This document shows, one piece after another, positions 26,119 through 35,254 of a stretch of DNA of 64,000 bases. Source of the DNA: UBA1038 sp964481445 (GTDB lineage Bacteria > Bacillota > Clostridia > Christensenellales > Aristaeellaceae). The DNA lies in assembly GCA_964481445.1 (NCBI GenBank), contig CAYZTQ010000001.1:22989-86988 (forward strand), in the 5' to 3' direction. A program made the position numbers and the translations under genes. The notes below the pieces were generated by a model. That model was not told the origin of the DNA. It made no database searches and worked only from the letters and a program-made list of their open reading frames with translations. The first letter of the stretch is position 1, and every line of letters starts with the position of its first letter.

Positions 26119-26976
26119 ATGTTTCAGAAAAAGAAGAGCCTCTGGCTCTTTCTTCTGCCGGGCCTGACAGGGCTTTTGCTGTTTTATGTGGTGCCCTTTC
26201 TGGGCGGCATTTATTACAGCATGACGGATGGTACCATTTCCAACGAGATCGTCTGGTTTGCCAACTATAAGCGAGTGTGGGACAACGAGGTGTTCCGGCT
26301 GGGGCTTAAAAACTCCCTTGAGCTCAGCCTGCTTTCTGCGCCCCTTATTTTTGTGTTTTCATTTATTCTGGCTGTTATGCTGCGGACGCTGAAAGAAAAG
26401 TCGGTCAGCTTCCGCAACCTGCTTCTGATGCCTTATCTGGTGCCGAGCGCCGCGCTGCTGATCGTGTGGCAGCAGATATTGTTCGATTTCGGCGGCCCGG
26501 TCAACCGTCTGGTCGCTGCCTTTGGCTTTGAGCGCGTGCTCTGGCTGGAGTCGGAGGCGCTCAGGGTGCCTGTCGTGTTTCTGTATATCTGGAAGAACCT
26601 CGGCTTTTCCATTGTGCTCTTCTCAGCCGCCCTCTCCTCGGTGCCGGACGCGCTGTACGAGTTTGCCCGTCTGGAGGGCGCGGGCGTGGTGCAGCAGGAG
26701 CTGAAAATCACCCTGCCGATGATTTTGCCCACAGCTTTTCTGGTGTTCGTGATGGCCTGGGTCAACGCCTTCAAAATCTTCAAAGAGGTGTATTTCATCG
26801 GCGGCGCCTATCCGAGGGATTCGGTCTATACCCTGCAGCATTATATGAACAACCAGTTCGCCAAGCTGGATTATCAGAACGTGACGACGGCCGCCTACAG
26901 CTTCGCGCTGATCGTGTTCGTGCTGTTCGGCATGCTGTATTTAAGCAGGGGGGTGCGCGGAAATGACGGCAGGTAA
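26119..26976 (+). CDS. ABC transporter permease, MalF/UgpA type
   Basis: 285 residues, about six membrane helices, the first after a short KKKS cytoplasmic start. The EAA loop that docks onto the ATPase is EFARLEGAGVVQQELKITLP. Placement directly before a MalG-type gene (14-nt overlap) and after two binding-protein-like genes indicates an importer for an organic solute. No ATPase gene is in this operon. Ribosome-binding site GGAAGGAG. Confidence 0.92.
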   Translation: MFQKKKSLWLFLLPGLTGLLLFYVVPFLGGIYYSMTDGTISNEIVWFANYKRVWDNEVFRLGLKNSLELSLLSAPLIFVFSFILAVMLRTLKEKSVSFRNLLLMPYLVPSAALLIVWQQILFDFGGPVNRLVAAFGFERVLWLESEALRVPVVFLYIWKNLGFSIVLFSAALSSVPDALYEFARLEGAGVVQQELKITLPMILPTAFLVFVMAWVNAFKIFKEVYFIGGAYPRDSVYTLQHYMNNQFAKLDYQNVTTAAYSFALIVFVLFGMLYLSRGVRGNDGR

Positions 26977-27856
26977 CCCCGCTGTGAGAAAACACCGCCG
27001 CAGGCCGCTGCGGCCCGGGCGCGCGCTCAGCTACGCGGTGCTGGTCATCGTCTGCGCGCTGCTGCTGCTCCCCATCGCGCTGACCTTTCTGTACAGTTTT
27101 TTCCCGACGGCTGAGATGAAGGCCTTTCTGGAGACGCGCAACAATTACGAGCCGGGCCATTTTATGGACATCCTGCTTTCGCCCTCCATTGTGTCGCTGG
27201 GGCAGTATTACAGCCTGATGATCGAAAAGCCCGTCTACCTGCAGCTGTTTTTCAACTCCGTCTTCTATACCCTGAGCATATTGCTGGGGCAGCTGCTGGT
27301 AATCCCCATGCTGTCCTACGCGCTGAGCCGCTTTAAGTTCCGCGGGCGCGACACGCTGTTTTTCATGGTGCTGATGCTGATGCTGCTGCCTTTTCAGGTG
27401 ACGATGGCGCCCAGCGTGCTGACCATGCGGACGCTGGGGCTGATGAACACCCGCTGGGCGGTGATTCTGCCCATGATCTTCTCCCCGCTTTACATCTTCC
27501 TGATCCGCCAGTACATGGTGGGCATTCCAACGGATATGTTTGAGGCGGCCATGATGGACGGTGCCGGTACCTGGCGCTGCTTTGCGCACATGGTGATGCC
27601 GATCTCCAAGCCCATCCTCGGCGCGGCGGCCGCCCTCAGCTTCGCGGACGGCTGGAACATGGTGGAGCAGCCGCTCATCTACCTGAGCAACGATCAGGGG
27701 GCCATGCCGCTGTCGGTCATGTTTGACAAGGTGGCTTCGGCTGAGCCCGGCGTGGCCTTCGCGGGCGCGGCGCTGTACATCCTGCCAGCGCTGCTGATCT
27801 ACACCTACTTTCAGGAAGACATCCTGCTGGGCATTCAGCTGAGCGATATGAAATGA
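26963..27856 (+). CDS. ABC transporter permease, MalG/UgpE type
   Basis: 297 residues with about six membrane helices; a basic, proline-rich N-terminus (RKHRRRPLRPGR) precedes the first. The EAA loop is EAAMMDGAGTWRCFAHMVMP. It forms a pair with the preceding permease, and its stop overlaps the start of the adaptor gene (ATGA), tying the importer-like half of the operon to the exporter-like half. Confidence 0.92.
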   Translation: MTAGNPAVRKHRRRPLRPGRALSYAVLVIVCALLLLPIALTFLYSFFPTAEMKAFLETRNNYEPGHFMDILLSPSIVSLGQYYSLMIEKPVYLQLFFNSVFYTLSILLGQLLVIPMLSYALSRFKFRGRDTLFFMVLMLMLLPFQVTMAPSVLTMRTLGLMNTRWAVILPMIFSPLYIFLIRQYMVGIPTDMFEAAMMDGAGTWRCFAHMVMPISKPILGAAAALSFADGWNMVEQPLIYLSNDQGAMPLSVMFDKVASAEPGVAFAGAALYILPALLIYTYFQEDILLGIQLSDMK

Positions 27857-29220
27857 GCCGCGCGATGAAGATGAAAAAAGTATTGATAAAAGCTCTGCTC
27901 GCGCTGGCCTGCGCGGCGCTTCTTTTGACGGCCGCTTTCGCGCTCTGGCAGGCCCTTGATACGGCGCAGGTAGAGACCGTTCTTCCCGTCCGCGGCAGGC
28001 TGCGGGATGAGATCCCCCTGGAAGGGGAGGTCTATTTTAAGGAAAGCGACGCCTATTCCATTCCGCTGGCAGCCAAACTGAACCTGTATGTGGAGGAGGT
28101 CAGAGTGCGACCGGGCAGTAGGGTGCAGCCGGGCGACGTGCTGTTCACAGCCTCGGTGCCGGGGTATGAGGCGGAGCTTGAGAAGCTGATGAAGGCCTAC
28201 AGGGAGGCGGTGGCGAAGTACTCCGAAAAATCGGCCGCCGGGCTGCATTTCGGCCAGAGCAGCCCGCATAACGATTACTACAACGCCATGATTCACGCCA
28301 CGGAGAATTATTGGGAAAAGCTGTACCGCGCCAGGACCGCCGCTCTTGCCGCGGGGCAGGAGCTGCCGGCGAATATCGCCGATTGGAAGGCAGGGCTTTC
28401 TGGAACGCGGGACAAGGCGCTGGAGGAGGCTGTTAGGGAGGCGCTGTCGGCGAAAGAAGCCATGGACGGGGCGACGGCGACACTGAAAAGCATCTATGAG
28501 GAAGGTAAGCCCGTGCCGCGCCTCGGAGACGCCTACTTTGCCTACATCAAAGAGCTGGACGGCCTCAAGGATGGCGTATACGAACAGCTGCGCGTCCTGA
28601 TGGATTTTGAGCGGAAGGTCGACGCGCTGAAGATGACGAAGGCGGAGGCGGGCGGCTATGTGACCGAGCTGAATGTCAAAGAGGGCGAGGGATATGACGG
28701 CAGCAAACCGGCCTACCGCCTGAGCGCCGCGGGAGAGAAGCCGCTGATCCGCTGCGAGACGAGCCACCTGACAAAGGAATTGAGAACCGGCCTGCAGGCC
28801 GGGCTGCCCGGCGGCGGGTCGCTGAGCGTGGTTTCAACAGAGAAAACGCCGGACGGAAAGACCTGGGCGTATCTGGAACCGGATGAGGAGCTTTTGAAAA
28901 CGCCCGAGGGCGTAGAGCGGCTGATGGAAAAGAAGCAGGCCCTCCGCCTTCGCTATGAGGCGGAGGAAACCGCGACCCTGCTGCCGGCGGGCGCGCTGCA
29001 TCTGGATGGCGACGGCCGGTACTTTGTCTGGACAGCGCGGAAGGCTGGCGGCCTCCTGCCCGGCCTCAGCGCCGACAGAGCTGCCCGGCAGGAGGTCACG
29101 GTGCTGGAAACCTCGCAGGATATGGCCGCCGTCCGGGAAGAGTTGACCGGCCTTCAGGTGCTGTACCGGGAGAATAAGGCGCTTCATGAGGGCAGGAGGG
29201 TACGGCTGCATGACAACTGA
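27853..29220 (+). CDS. HlyD/MacA-type membrane-fusion (adaptor) protein 1
   Basis: 455 residues. One N-terminal membrane helix (KALLALACAALLLTAAFAL), then a lipoyl-type half-motif VEEVRVRPGSRVQPGDVLFTA, a helical hairpin region (about 105-260), the second half-motif GYVTELNVKEGEGYDGSKPAY, and a beta-domain end. This is the layout of adaptors that work with MacB/YknZ permeases. A block HNDYYNAMIHATENYWEKLY is almost the same in the next gene, showing duplication. The start overlaps the permease stop. Confidence 0.75.
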   Translation: MSRAMKMKKVLIKALLALACAALLLTAAFALWQALDTAQVETVLPVRGRLRDEIPLEGEVYFKESDAYSIPLAAKLNLYVEEVRVRPGSRVQPGDVLFTASVPGYEAELEKLMKAYREAVAKYSEKSAAGLHFGQSSPHNDYYNAMIHATENYWEKLYRARTAALAAGQELPANIADWKAGLSGTRDKALEEAVREALSAKEAMDGATATLKSIYEEGKPVPRLGDAYFAYIKELDGLKDGVYEQLRVLMDFERKVDALKMTKAEAGGYVTELNVKEGEGYDGSKPAYRLSAAGEKPLIRCETSHLTKELRTGLQAGLPGGGSLSVVSTEKTPDGKTWAYLEPDEELLKTPEGVERLMEKKQALRLRYEAEETATLLPAGALHLDGDGRYFVWTARKAGGLLPGLSADRAARQEVTVLETSQDMAAVREELTGLQVLYRENKALHEGRRVRLHDN

Positions 29221-29271
29221 TATGAGAATAGACAACGGATTTTATCAAAAGAACAGGGTGGGGGACGCGAG

Positions 29272-30855
29272 ATGAACACGAAACGAAAAGCTTTGAAAGG
29301 CCTGCTGATACTGACCTGCGTGCTGCTGGCCTGCATGTTCTTCGCGCGTACCGTGCAGACGATCACCACCGCCAAGGTGCAGAAAATCACCGCCACCCGC
29401 GGAAAGCTGGAAGATATCATCAAGGTGGACGGAGAGATCCGTTTTTCCAAAAGCGAGCCTGTGACGCTGAAAGGAGCCAAAGACCTGCCTCTGACCATCG
29501 AAAAGGTGCTGGCGCGGCCCGGCTACCAGATCAAAGCGGGAGATACGCTTTTCACCGCTTCGGTGCCGGATTTTGAAGATAAGCTGGAAGCCATCAAGGC
29601 GGATTATGATAAAAAGGTGCGCGAGCGGGCTGAAACTGTGGCCGGCAGCCTGCGCATCAAGCAGACAAGCGAACAGAACGACTATTATAACGCGATGATT
29701 CACGCGACAGACGACTACTGGGATAAGCTGTTCAAGGCCAAGTCCGCGGCGCTGGCCGCCGGGGTGGAGCTGCCGGACGATATCAGCCAGTGGCAGGTCA
29801 ACCGTGTGGAAACAGTCGTCTCAGACGCGGCAGATGCGAATGCGCAAAAGGATCAGCCCCAGCCCGAAGCGGCGCAGACGCCGGAGGGAAAGCAGACGGA
29901 AGAAGCCGCGCCGGTTGAAACTGTTGAAAAACAGGAAGAGAAGGCGACCGGAGAAAAAACAGCCGACAAGGCTGATACGGCAGAGCGTGATAAGGCGGGG
30001 CAGGAAGCCGTGCCCGATAAAACCCCGGAGCAGAAGACTGAGGAGGCCATGAAGCTGGCCATGCAGCAGGCCTATGAAGCCATGCTCAAAAAGGACGAGG
30101 CAACCGATCTGCTGAAGAGGATTTATACCAAAAAGAACGCGCCCGCCCCCAGAATCTTTGACGGCGTGTTCGATTACATCAAAAAAATCGACAAGATGAG
30201 CGAGGAAATCCACGATTATCTTGATAAGATGCTGAAGCTTGAGAAGCAGAAGATTGCGCTTGAGCGCATCAAGGCGGAGCGGGACGGCTGGCTGACAGAC
30301 TTTTCCCTCAAAGCGGGCGATAAGTATGACGGCAGCAAGCCGGCCTATTCCCTGAGCCTGCCGGGCGAAATGCCGGTGATCCGCTGCGATATCAGCGATG
30401 TCAAAAAGACCATCACCAAGGGGATGAAGGCCCGGCTGTCCGGCAACGACACCGAGCTGAAAATCAGCGACGTGGTGATTATGGCGGGCGGGAAGAAATA
30501 CGCCGTCATTGAGCTGGATGAGGATACGCTTTCCAGCCTCGGCGGCCTGAGCAAGCTGATCAGCGGCCCTCAGAAGATGGAGATCGTCTACAAGGCCAAA
30601 CGCACCACCACCCTGATCCCCCTGAGCGCGCTGCGCAGCGAGGCGGAGAACAAATACTATGTCTATGTCATTCAGGAAAACTGGGGCGGGTTGCTCAGCA
30701 ACAACACCTATACGGTGAAAAAGCAGGATGTGACGGTGATCGAGACCTCGGCCAAGCTGGCGTCGATTGAGGATGAAATGAGCCAGCTGCAGCTGGCGGA
30801 CCGGGAGGACAGGGCGCTGAAGGACGGTCAGGCGGTGATGGAATATGTCGATTAA
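29272..30855 (+). CDS. HlyD/MacA-type membrane-fusion (adaptor) protein 2
   Basis: 527 residues, paralogue of the preceding gene with the same order: membrane helix (about 10-27), IEKVLARPGYQIKAGDTLFTA, QNDYYNAMIHATDDYWDKLF, later WLTDFSLKAGDKYDGSKPAY. The extra length is a low-complexity Glu/Lys/Ala/Thr-rich insert at about 183-265, inside the helical hairpin, which looks disordered. The stop lies within the start of the MacB-like gene (11-nt overlap). Two adaptors in one operon suggest a hetero-oligomeric ring; that is inference. Confidence 0.75.
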   Translation: MNTKRKALKGLLILTCVLLACMFFARTVQTITTAKVQKITATRGKLEDIIKVDGEIRFSKSEPVTLKGAKDLPLTIEKVLARPGYQIKAGDTLFTASVPDFEDKLEAIKADYDKKVRERAETVAGSLRIKQTSEQNDYYNAMIHATDDYWDKLFKAKSAALAAGVELPDDISQWQVNRVETVVSDAADANAQKDQPQPEAAQTPEGKQTEEAAPVETVEKQEEKATGEKTADKADTAERDKAGQEAVPDKTPEQKTEEAMKLAMQQAYEAMLKKDEATDLLKRIYTKKNAPAPRIFDGVFDYIKKIDKMSEEIHDYLDKMLKLEKQKIALERIKAERDGWLTDFSLKAGDKYDGSKPAYSLSLPGEMPVIRCDISDVKKTITKGMKARLSGNDTELKISDVVIMAGGKKYAVIELDEDTLSSLGGLSKLISGPQKMEIVYKAKRTTTLIPLSALRSEAENKYYVYVIQENWGGLLSNNTYTVKKQDVTVIETSAKLASIEDEMSQLQLADREDRALKDGQAVMEYVD

Positions 30856-32047
30856 GCGGGCCGCGCTGCTGGCTCTGTGCGCTCTATGCATAGGCGCTGT
30901 CCTGCTGTCCCTCAGGGGGACGCCCGCCGTCTTTGAGTATAATATCCTCTCACCCCGCGTTGAAAAGCCGGAGCCCGCGGCGCCTTCGCCCGAGGAGCAG
31001 GAAAGCGGCGGGCAGCCCAAAGAAGAAAAGCCGAGCGCTCTCAGTGAGCTTTTAAAAGACCTGGATGCGAAGGCGCAGGATCTTGGCGGCGTCCTGTCCG
31101 CCTACGGCGCGGCGGCCTATCTGCCCTCCGCCTCCTGCTCAGACCCTCAGTCGGAGAAGGAACCCAAGGCGGCCCTGCTGAAGGGGATCTGGGGCGCCAG
31201 GCTGCACCCGGACGGCGTGCTTGTGGAAGGGCGGCAGCTGTATCTGGAGGAAATCGAGAAGGGAAGCCCCTGCGCGGTCATCAACGAGTGGCTGGCCATC
31301 AACCTGTACAGAATCGGCAATCCCGTGGGGCGTAAACTGCGCGTGGGGGAGGCCGAGTTCACCGTGGTCGGCGTTGTGAAAAGCGCGCGCACCGTGGGGG
31401 ACAGGGAGCCGGGCCTTGTGCTGGCGCCCCTGCTTGCGCTGGATAAAGCCGGTATCCAGACCCGGATGCTCAGCGTGCTGATGCAGCCGACGCCCGGCTC
31501 GGGCGCCTATGCCGCGCTCAGCCAGGCGATGGCGAAATGGCAGGAGGGGGGAGACTTTTACAGCCTGCCCAAGGAAGCCTACCGCGTGCGCCTGCCTCTG
31601 CGGCTGCTGCTGTGCGCGCTTGGCGCGCTGGTTGTGGCGGTGACGCTCAGGCTGTCGGGCCTGGCGACAAAAAGTCTCTATCAGGGCGGCAAACACAGGC
31701 TGGAAAGGCGCTACGCCGTCAACATGCTGCCCGAAATCATCGGGCGCGCCCTGCTGATCCTCCTGATGTACGCTGTAAACGCCGCGGCCATCGCACTGAT
31801 TTTGCAGGCCCTGATCGCGCCGGTCTATATCTTCCCGGAATGGGTGCCGGGGCGCCTGGTCGACCCGGGCAAGATCGCCGAAACCTTCTGGATTCTGAGA
31901 GGGCAGGAGAATGGCCTGCTTTCGCTGCGCACGCCGGAGCTGCTGCGCCTCAGATACCTGCACAGGCTGATGACCGTTTTCTGCTCTGCGCTGTTCTTCC
32001 TGCTGCTGCGTCCCTACTATTTATGGAAGAAACGCGTATTTGACTGA
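30845..32047 (+). CDS. MacB/FtsX-type permease without an ATPase domain
   Basis: 400 residues. Topology matches MacB-like permeases: one N-terminal helix (ALLALCALCIGAVLLSL), a large external domain (about 25-235) with the MacB periplasmic-core motif NPVGRKLRVGEAEFTVVGVV, then three helices near the C-terminus (LLLCALGALVVAV; LLILLMYAVNAAAIALIL; TVFCSALFFLLL). The external domain has a Pro/Glu-rich stretch near its start. MacB permeases normally carry or pair with an ATPase; none is adjacent. Last gene of the locus. Confidence 0.7.
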   Translation: MSIKRAALLALCALCIGAVLLSLRGTPAVFEYNILSPRVEKPEPAAPSPEEQESGGQPKEEKPSALSELLKDLDAKAQDLGGVLSAYGAAAYLPSASCSDPQSEKEPKAALLKGIWGARLHPDGVLVEGRQLYLEEIEKGSPCAVINEWLAINLYRIGNPVGRKLRVGEAEFTVVGVVKSARTVGDREPGLVLAPLLALDKAGIQTRMLSVLMQPTPGSGAYAALSQAMAKWQEGGDFYSLPKEAYRVRLPLRLLLCALGALVVAVTLRLSGLATKSLYQGGKHRLERRYAVNMLPEIIGRALLILLMYAVNAAAIALILQALIAPVYIFPEWVPGRLVDPGKIAETFWILRGQENGLLSLRTPELLRLRYLHRLMTVFCSALFFLLLRPYYLWKKRVFD

Positions 32048-32071
32048 TACGTTTGAAGCCTTTGCGCAAGC

Positions 32072-32106
32072 AGCAATCCCTCCGCACCGGCGGAGGGATT
32101 GCTTTA
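32072..32106 (+). terminator. Terminator of the accessory locus
   Basis: A 13-bp stem AGCAATCCCTCCG / CGGAGGGATTGCT with a 6-nt loop and a short TT tail. Confidence 0.7.
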
Positions 32107-32232
32107 TGCGGAGAATGATACACACGAAAGGGTTGTCAATGATGCGTTTTCAAAACCCTCGGGAAACGTGAATTATCCTATCAAAAAGGGAGAACGGGTA
32201 CAAAAAAAGATGCGGAATAGTGCAAAAAGTAC

Positions 32233-32261
32233 TTGCATTCAGTTTGTCACCTGCGTATAAT
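32233..32261 (+). promoter_or_regulatory. Promoter of the S10 ribosomal operon
   Basis: TTGCAT, a 17-bp spacer and a perfect TATAAT. AT-rich sequence lies upstream. Transcription would start near 32268, leaving about 208 nt of leader. Confidence 0.85.
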
Positions 32262-32267
32262 AACAAG

Positions 32268-32475
32268 GCTGTCTGTTTAGGGATGACGCGATAGGTTGCC
32301 GCCCCGGCCTTGGGCGGGTAATTATCGCCGACCAGCCCGAAAATCGGGCGACGGACTCAGGTTTTCTGCCGCAAGACCAGGCGGGGGAAAATCACCGGCA
32401 GGCACGCAGCGCCATCTTGCGTCGGCAATGCGGCCGCACCCGGTACCATGAGAACGATTAATAGGAGGAAATCAA
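32268..32475 (+). ncRNA. Structured 5' leader of the S10 operon
   Basis: No reading frame is evident. Hairpins include CCGCCC / GGGCGG (32299-32317) and GCCCGA / TCGGGC with an AAA loop (32335-32349), plus an ACGCA / TGCGT pairing further on. The leader ends in AGGAGG before rpsJ. By position it is a candidate r-protein-responsive leader (L4 has this role in E. coli); no homology to a known leader class was established. The part before the promoter (32107-32232) shows nothing else. Confidence 0.5.
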
Positions 32476-32784
32476 ATGGCCAATCAGAAAATCCGGATCA
32501 AGCTCAAGGCATACGAGCACAACTTGATCGATCAGTCCGCCGAGCGGATCGTGGATACCGCGAAGCGCACGGGCGCCCGTGTTTCCGGCCCCATCCCGCT
32601 GCCCACCGAGAAGGAAATCGTCACCATTCTCCGCGCGCCGCACAAGTACAAGGACAGCCGCGAGCAGTTTGAGCGCCGCACCCACAAGCGTTTGATCGAT
32701 ATTCATAACCCCAATGCCCGCACTGTGGACGCCATGATGAAGCTGGATCTTCCCGCCGGCGTCGAAATTGAAATCAAACTGTAA
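32476..32784 (+). CDS. rpsJ: 30S ribosomal protein S10 (NusE)
   Basis: 102 residues, full length. 30S head protein that also acts as NusE in antitermination. IRIKLKAYEHNLIDQSA and the long loop HKYKDSREQFERRTHKRLID are diagnostic. First gene of the S10 operon; ideal AGGAGG ribosome-binding site. Confidence 0.98.
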   Translation: MANQKIRIKLKAYEHNLIDQSAERIVDTAKRTGARVSGPIPLPTEKEIVTILRAPHKYKDSREQFERRTHKRLIDIHNPNARTVDAMMKLDLPAGVEIEIKL

Positions 32785-32800
32785 GGCAGGAGGAACCATC

Positions 32801-33442
32801 ATGAAAAAAGCGATTTTAGGCAAAAAGTTGGGCATGACGCAGAAGTTCCTGCCCGACGGCCGTCTGGTGCCGGTCACTGTGATTCTCGCAGGCCCCTGCA
32901 CCGTTGTTCAGAAGAAGACTCTGGAAAAGGATGGCTACGAGGCCATTCAGGTCGGCTTTGACACGCTGAGCGAAAAGCGCGCGGAAAAGCTGGTCAGCAA
33001 GCCCGCCGCCGGCCACTTCAAGAAGGCCAATGTCGCCCCCGCCCGCTATCTGCGCGAGTTCCGGCTGGACAACGCCTCCGAGTACGAAGTCGGCCAGTCG
33101 ATCGGCGTTTCCGTTTTCGAAGCGGGCGAAAAGATCGATATTACCGGCACCAGCAAGGGCCACGGCTTTACCGGCGTCATTTACCGCTGGAACCAGTCCA
33201 GAGGCCCGATGGCCCACGGCTCCAAGTATCACCGCGGTGTCGGCTCCATGAGCGCCAACTCCGACCCCAGCCGCGTGTTCAAGAACAAGCACATGTCCGG
33301 CCACTACGGTGTCGAGCGCGTGACGGTGCAGAACCTCGAAGTGGTGGAAGTGGATGCCGAGCGCAACCTGCTGCTCGTGAAGGGCGCGGTGCCCGGCCAG
33401 GCCGGCAGCCTGCTGTTTGTCCGTAACACCTGCAAAGCCTGA
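32801..33442 (+). CDS. rplC: 50S ribosomal protein L3
   Basis: 213 residues from the ATG at 32801 behind AGGAGG (MKKAILGKKLGMTQ); the same frame is open from inside rpsJ but is not coding there. The long loop that reaches the peptidyl-transferase centre is seen in KGHGFTGVIYRWNQSRGPMA and HGSKYHRGVGSM. Confidence 0.98.
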   Translation: MKKAILGKKLGMTQKFLPDGRLVPVTVILAGPCTVVQKKTLEKDGYEAIQVGFDTLSEKRAEKLVSKPAAGHFKKANVAPARYLREFRLDNASEYEVGQSIGVSVFEAGEKIDITGTSKGHGFTGVIYRWNQSRGPMAHGSKYHRGVGSMSANSDPSRVFKNKHMSGHYGVERVTVQNLEVVEVDAERNLLLVKGAVPGQAGSLLFVRNTCKA

Positions 33443-33459
33443 GAAGGAGGATAACGTTT

Positions 33460-34083
33460 ATGCCAAGCATTCAAGTTCTTAACATGCAGGGTAAGGCAGC
33501 GGGCGAAATGAATCTCTCGGACGAGATTTTTGCCGTAACGCCCAATGTGGCCGCCATGCATCTGGTTGTCCGTTCCATTCTGGCCAACAAGCGCCAGGGA
33601 ACGCAGAGCGCCCTGACCCGCGGCAAGGTCAGAGGCGGCGGCCGTAAGATTTACCGCCAGAAGGGCACCGGCAACGCGCGTCACCATTCCAATCGCGCGC
33701 CCCAGTTCCGCCACGGCGGCGTGGTGTTCGCTCCCCAGCCCCGCGATTATGTGGTCAACGTGCCCAAGAAGGTTCGCCGCCTGGCGATGAAGAGCGCGCT
33801 GTCCAGCAAGCTGTCCGCCGGCGATATCATCGTAGTGGATAAGATCAGCCTCGAAGAGGCCAAGACCAAGCTGGTCGCCAGGATGCTTAAGGATCTGGGC
33901 GTCGAGAAGAAGGCCCTGCTGGTGATGGCCGGCCCCGATGAGAACCTCATCCGCGCCTCGCGCAATATTGAGATTCTCTCGGGCACCAACGTCAACACCC
34001 TGAACGTTTATGACATCCTGCGCGCAGGCAAGCTGATTATTCTGCAGGATGCAGTGAAAGGCATTGAGGAGGTGTACGCCTGA
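33460..34083 (+). CDS. rplD: 50S ribosomal protein L4
   Basis: 207 residues. Lines the exit tunnel through the extended basic loop with GGGRKIYRQKGTGNARHHS. In some bacteria L4 also represses its own operon. The stop TGA shares its last base with the rplW start. Confidence 0.98.
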   Translation: MPSIQVLNMQGKAAGEMNLSDEIFAVTPNVAAMHLVVRSILANKRQGTQSALTRGKVRGGGRKIYRQKGTGNARHHSNRAPQFRHGGVVFAPQPRDYVVNVPKKVRRLAMKSALSSKLSAGDIIVVDKISLEEAKTKLVARMLKDLGVEKKALLVMAGPDENLIRASRNIEILSGTNVNTLNVYDILRAGKLIILQDAVKGIEEVYA

Positions 34084-34379
34084 TGAAAAATCCTCATGAT
34101 ATCATCCTGCGCCCGGTTCTGACCGAAAAGGGCTACAACGGCATCGCCGACAAGCAGTATGTTTTCGAAGTCGCCATCGACGCCAACAAGGTCGAAATCA
34201 AGAAGGCGCTTGAGAAGGTTTTTAAGGACATCAAAGTGGAGCGGGTCAACACCCTGCGCCAGCTGGGCAAGATCAAGACCCAGGGCCGCACCAGCGGCCG
34301 TACCCCCGAAGTCAAGAAGGCCTATGTGAAGCTGACAGAAGACTCCAAGCCCATCGAGTTCTTCGAAGGCATGGTCTAA
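34083..34379 (+). CDS. rplW: 50S ribosomal protein L23
   Basis: 98 residues. Sits at the tunnel exit and docks trigger factor and SRP. ILRPVLTEKGYNGIADKQY begins the fold. Overlaps rplD by one base. Confidence 0.97.
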   Translation: MKNPHDIILRPVLTEKGYNGIADKQYVFEVAIDANKVEIKKALEKVFKDIKVERVNTLRQLGKIKTQGRTSGRTPEVKKAYVKLTEDSKPIEFFEGMV

Positions 34380-34393
34380 GGGAGGAGTAAGAA

Positions 34394-35227
34394 ATGCCGA
34401 TTCGTGTCTATAAACCAACTTCCCCGGCGCGCCGTCTGATGTCGGTGCTGACCTTCGAGGAAATTACCAAGAAAACGCCTGAGCGCTCCCTGCTGCAGGC
34501 CAAGAAGAAAAATGCCGGCCGCAACAGCCAGGGCAAAATCACCGTCCGTCATCAGGGCGGCGGCGCCAAGGCCAAGTATCGCCTGATTGACTTCAAGCGC
34601 AACAAGCTCGAAGTGCCCGCCAAAGTGGCCGCCATCGAGTATGACCCCAACCGCTCGGCCTTCATCGCGCTGCTGCACTATGTGGATGGCGCGAAGAGCT
34701 ACATTCTGGCCCCTCTGGGCCTCAACGTGGGCGACATGGTGCTCTCCAGCGAGTCCGCCGATATCAAGCCCGGCAACTCCCTGCAGCTGCAGAACATCCC
34801 CGTCGGCACCCTGATTCACAACATCGAGCTGCGTCCCGGCGCAGGCGGACAGATTGCCCGCTCGGCCGGTTCCTACGCCCAGCTGATGGCCAAGGAAGGC
34901 GGCTACGCCACCCTGCGCATGCCCTCGGGCGAAATGCGCAAAGTGCCCATCATTTCCCGCGCGACCATCGGCACCGTCGGCAATACCGACCACGAGAACG
35001 TCCGCATCGGTAAGGCCGGTCGCAAGCGCCACATGGGCATTCGTCCCACTGTCCGCGGCGTTGTGATGAACCCTGTTGATCACCCCCACGGCGGCGGTGA
35101 GGGCAAGTCGCCCGTCGGCCTCCCCGCACCTGTTACTCCTTGGGGCAAGCCCGCTCTTGGCTACAAGACCCGCAAGCACAAGAAGTATTCCAACCGCCTG
35201 ATCATCAAGCGCATCAACTCGAAGTAA
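34394..35227 (+). CDS. rplB: 50S ribosomal protein L2
   Basis: 277 residues. Subunit association and the peptidyl-transferase region. The C-terminal signature MNPVDHPHGGGEGKSPVG carries the conserved histidine. The basic N-terminus RVYKPTSPARR is typical. Confidence 0.98.
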   Translation: MPIRVYKPTSPARRLMSVLTFEEITKKTPERSLLQAKKKNAGRNSQGKITVRHQGGGAKAKYRLIDFKRNKLEVPAKVAAIEYDPNRSAFIALLHYVDGAKSYILAPLGLNVGDMVLSSESADIKPGNSLQLQNIPVGTLIHNIELRPGAGGQIARSAGSYAQLMAKEGGYATLRMPSGEMRKVPIISRATIGTVGNTDHENVRIGKAGRKRHMGIRPTVRGVVMNPVDHPHGGGEGKSPVGLPAPVTPWGKPALGYKTRKHKKYSNRLIIKRINSK

Positions 35228-35254
35228 GTTAGAAGAAGGGAGGCACCAGAATCT

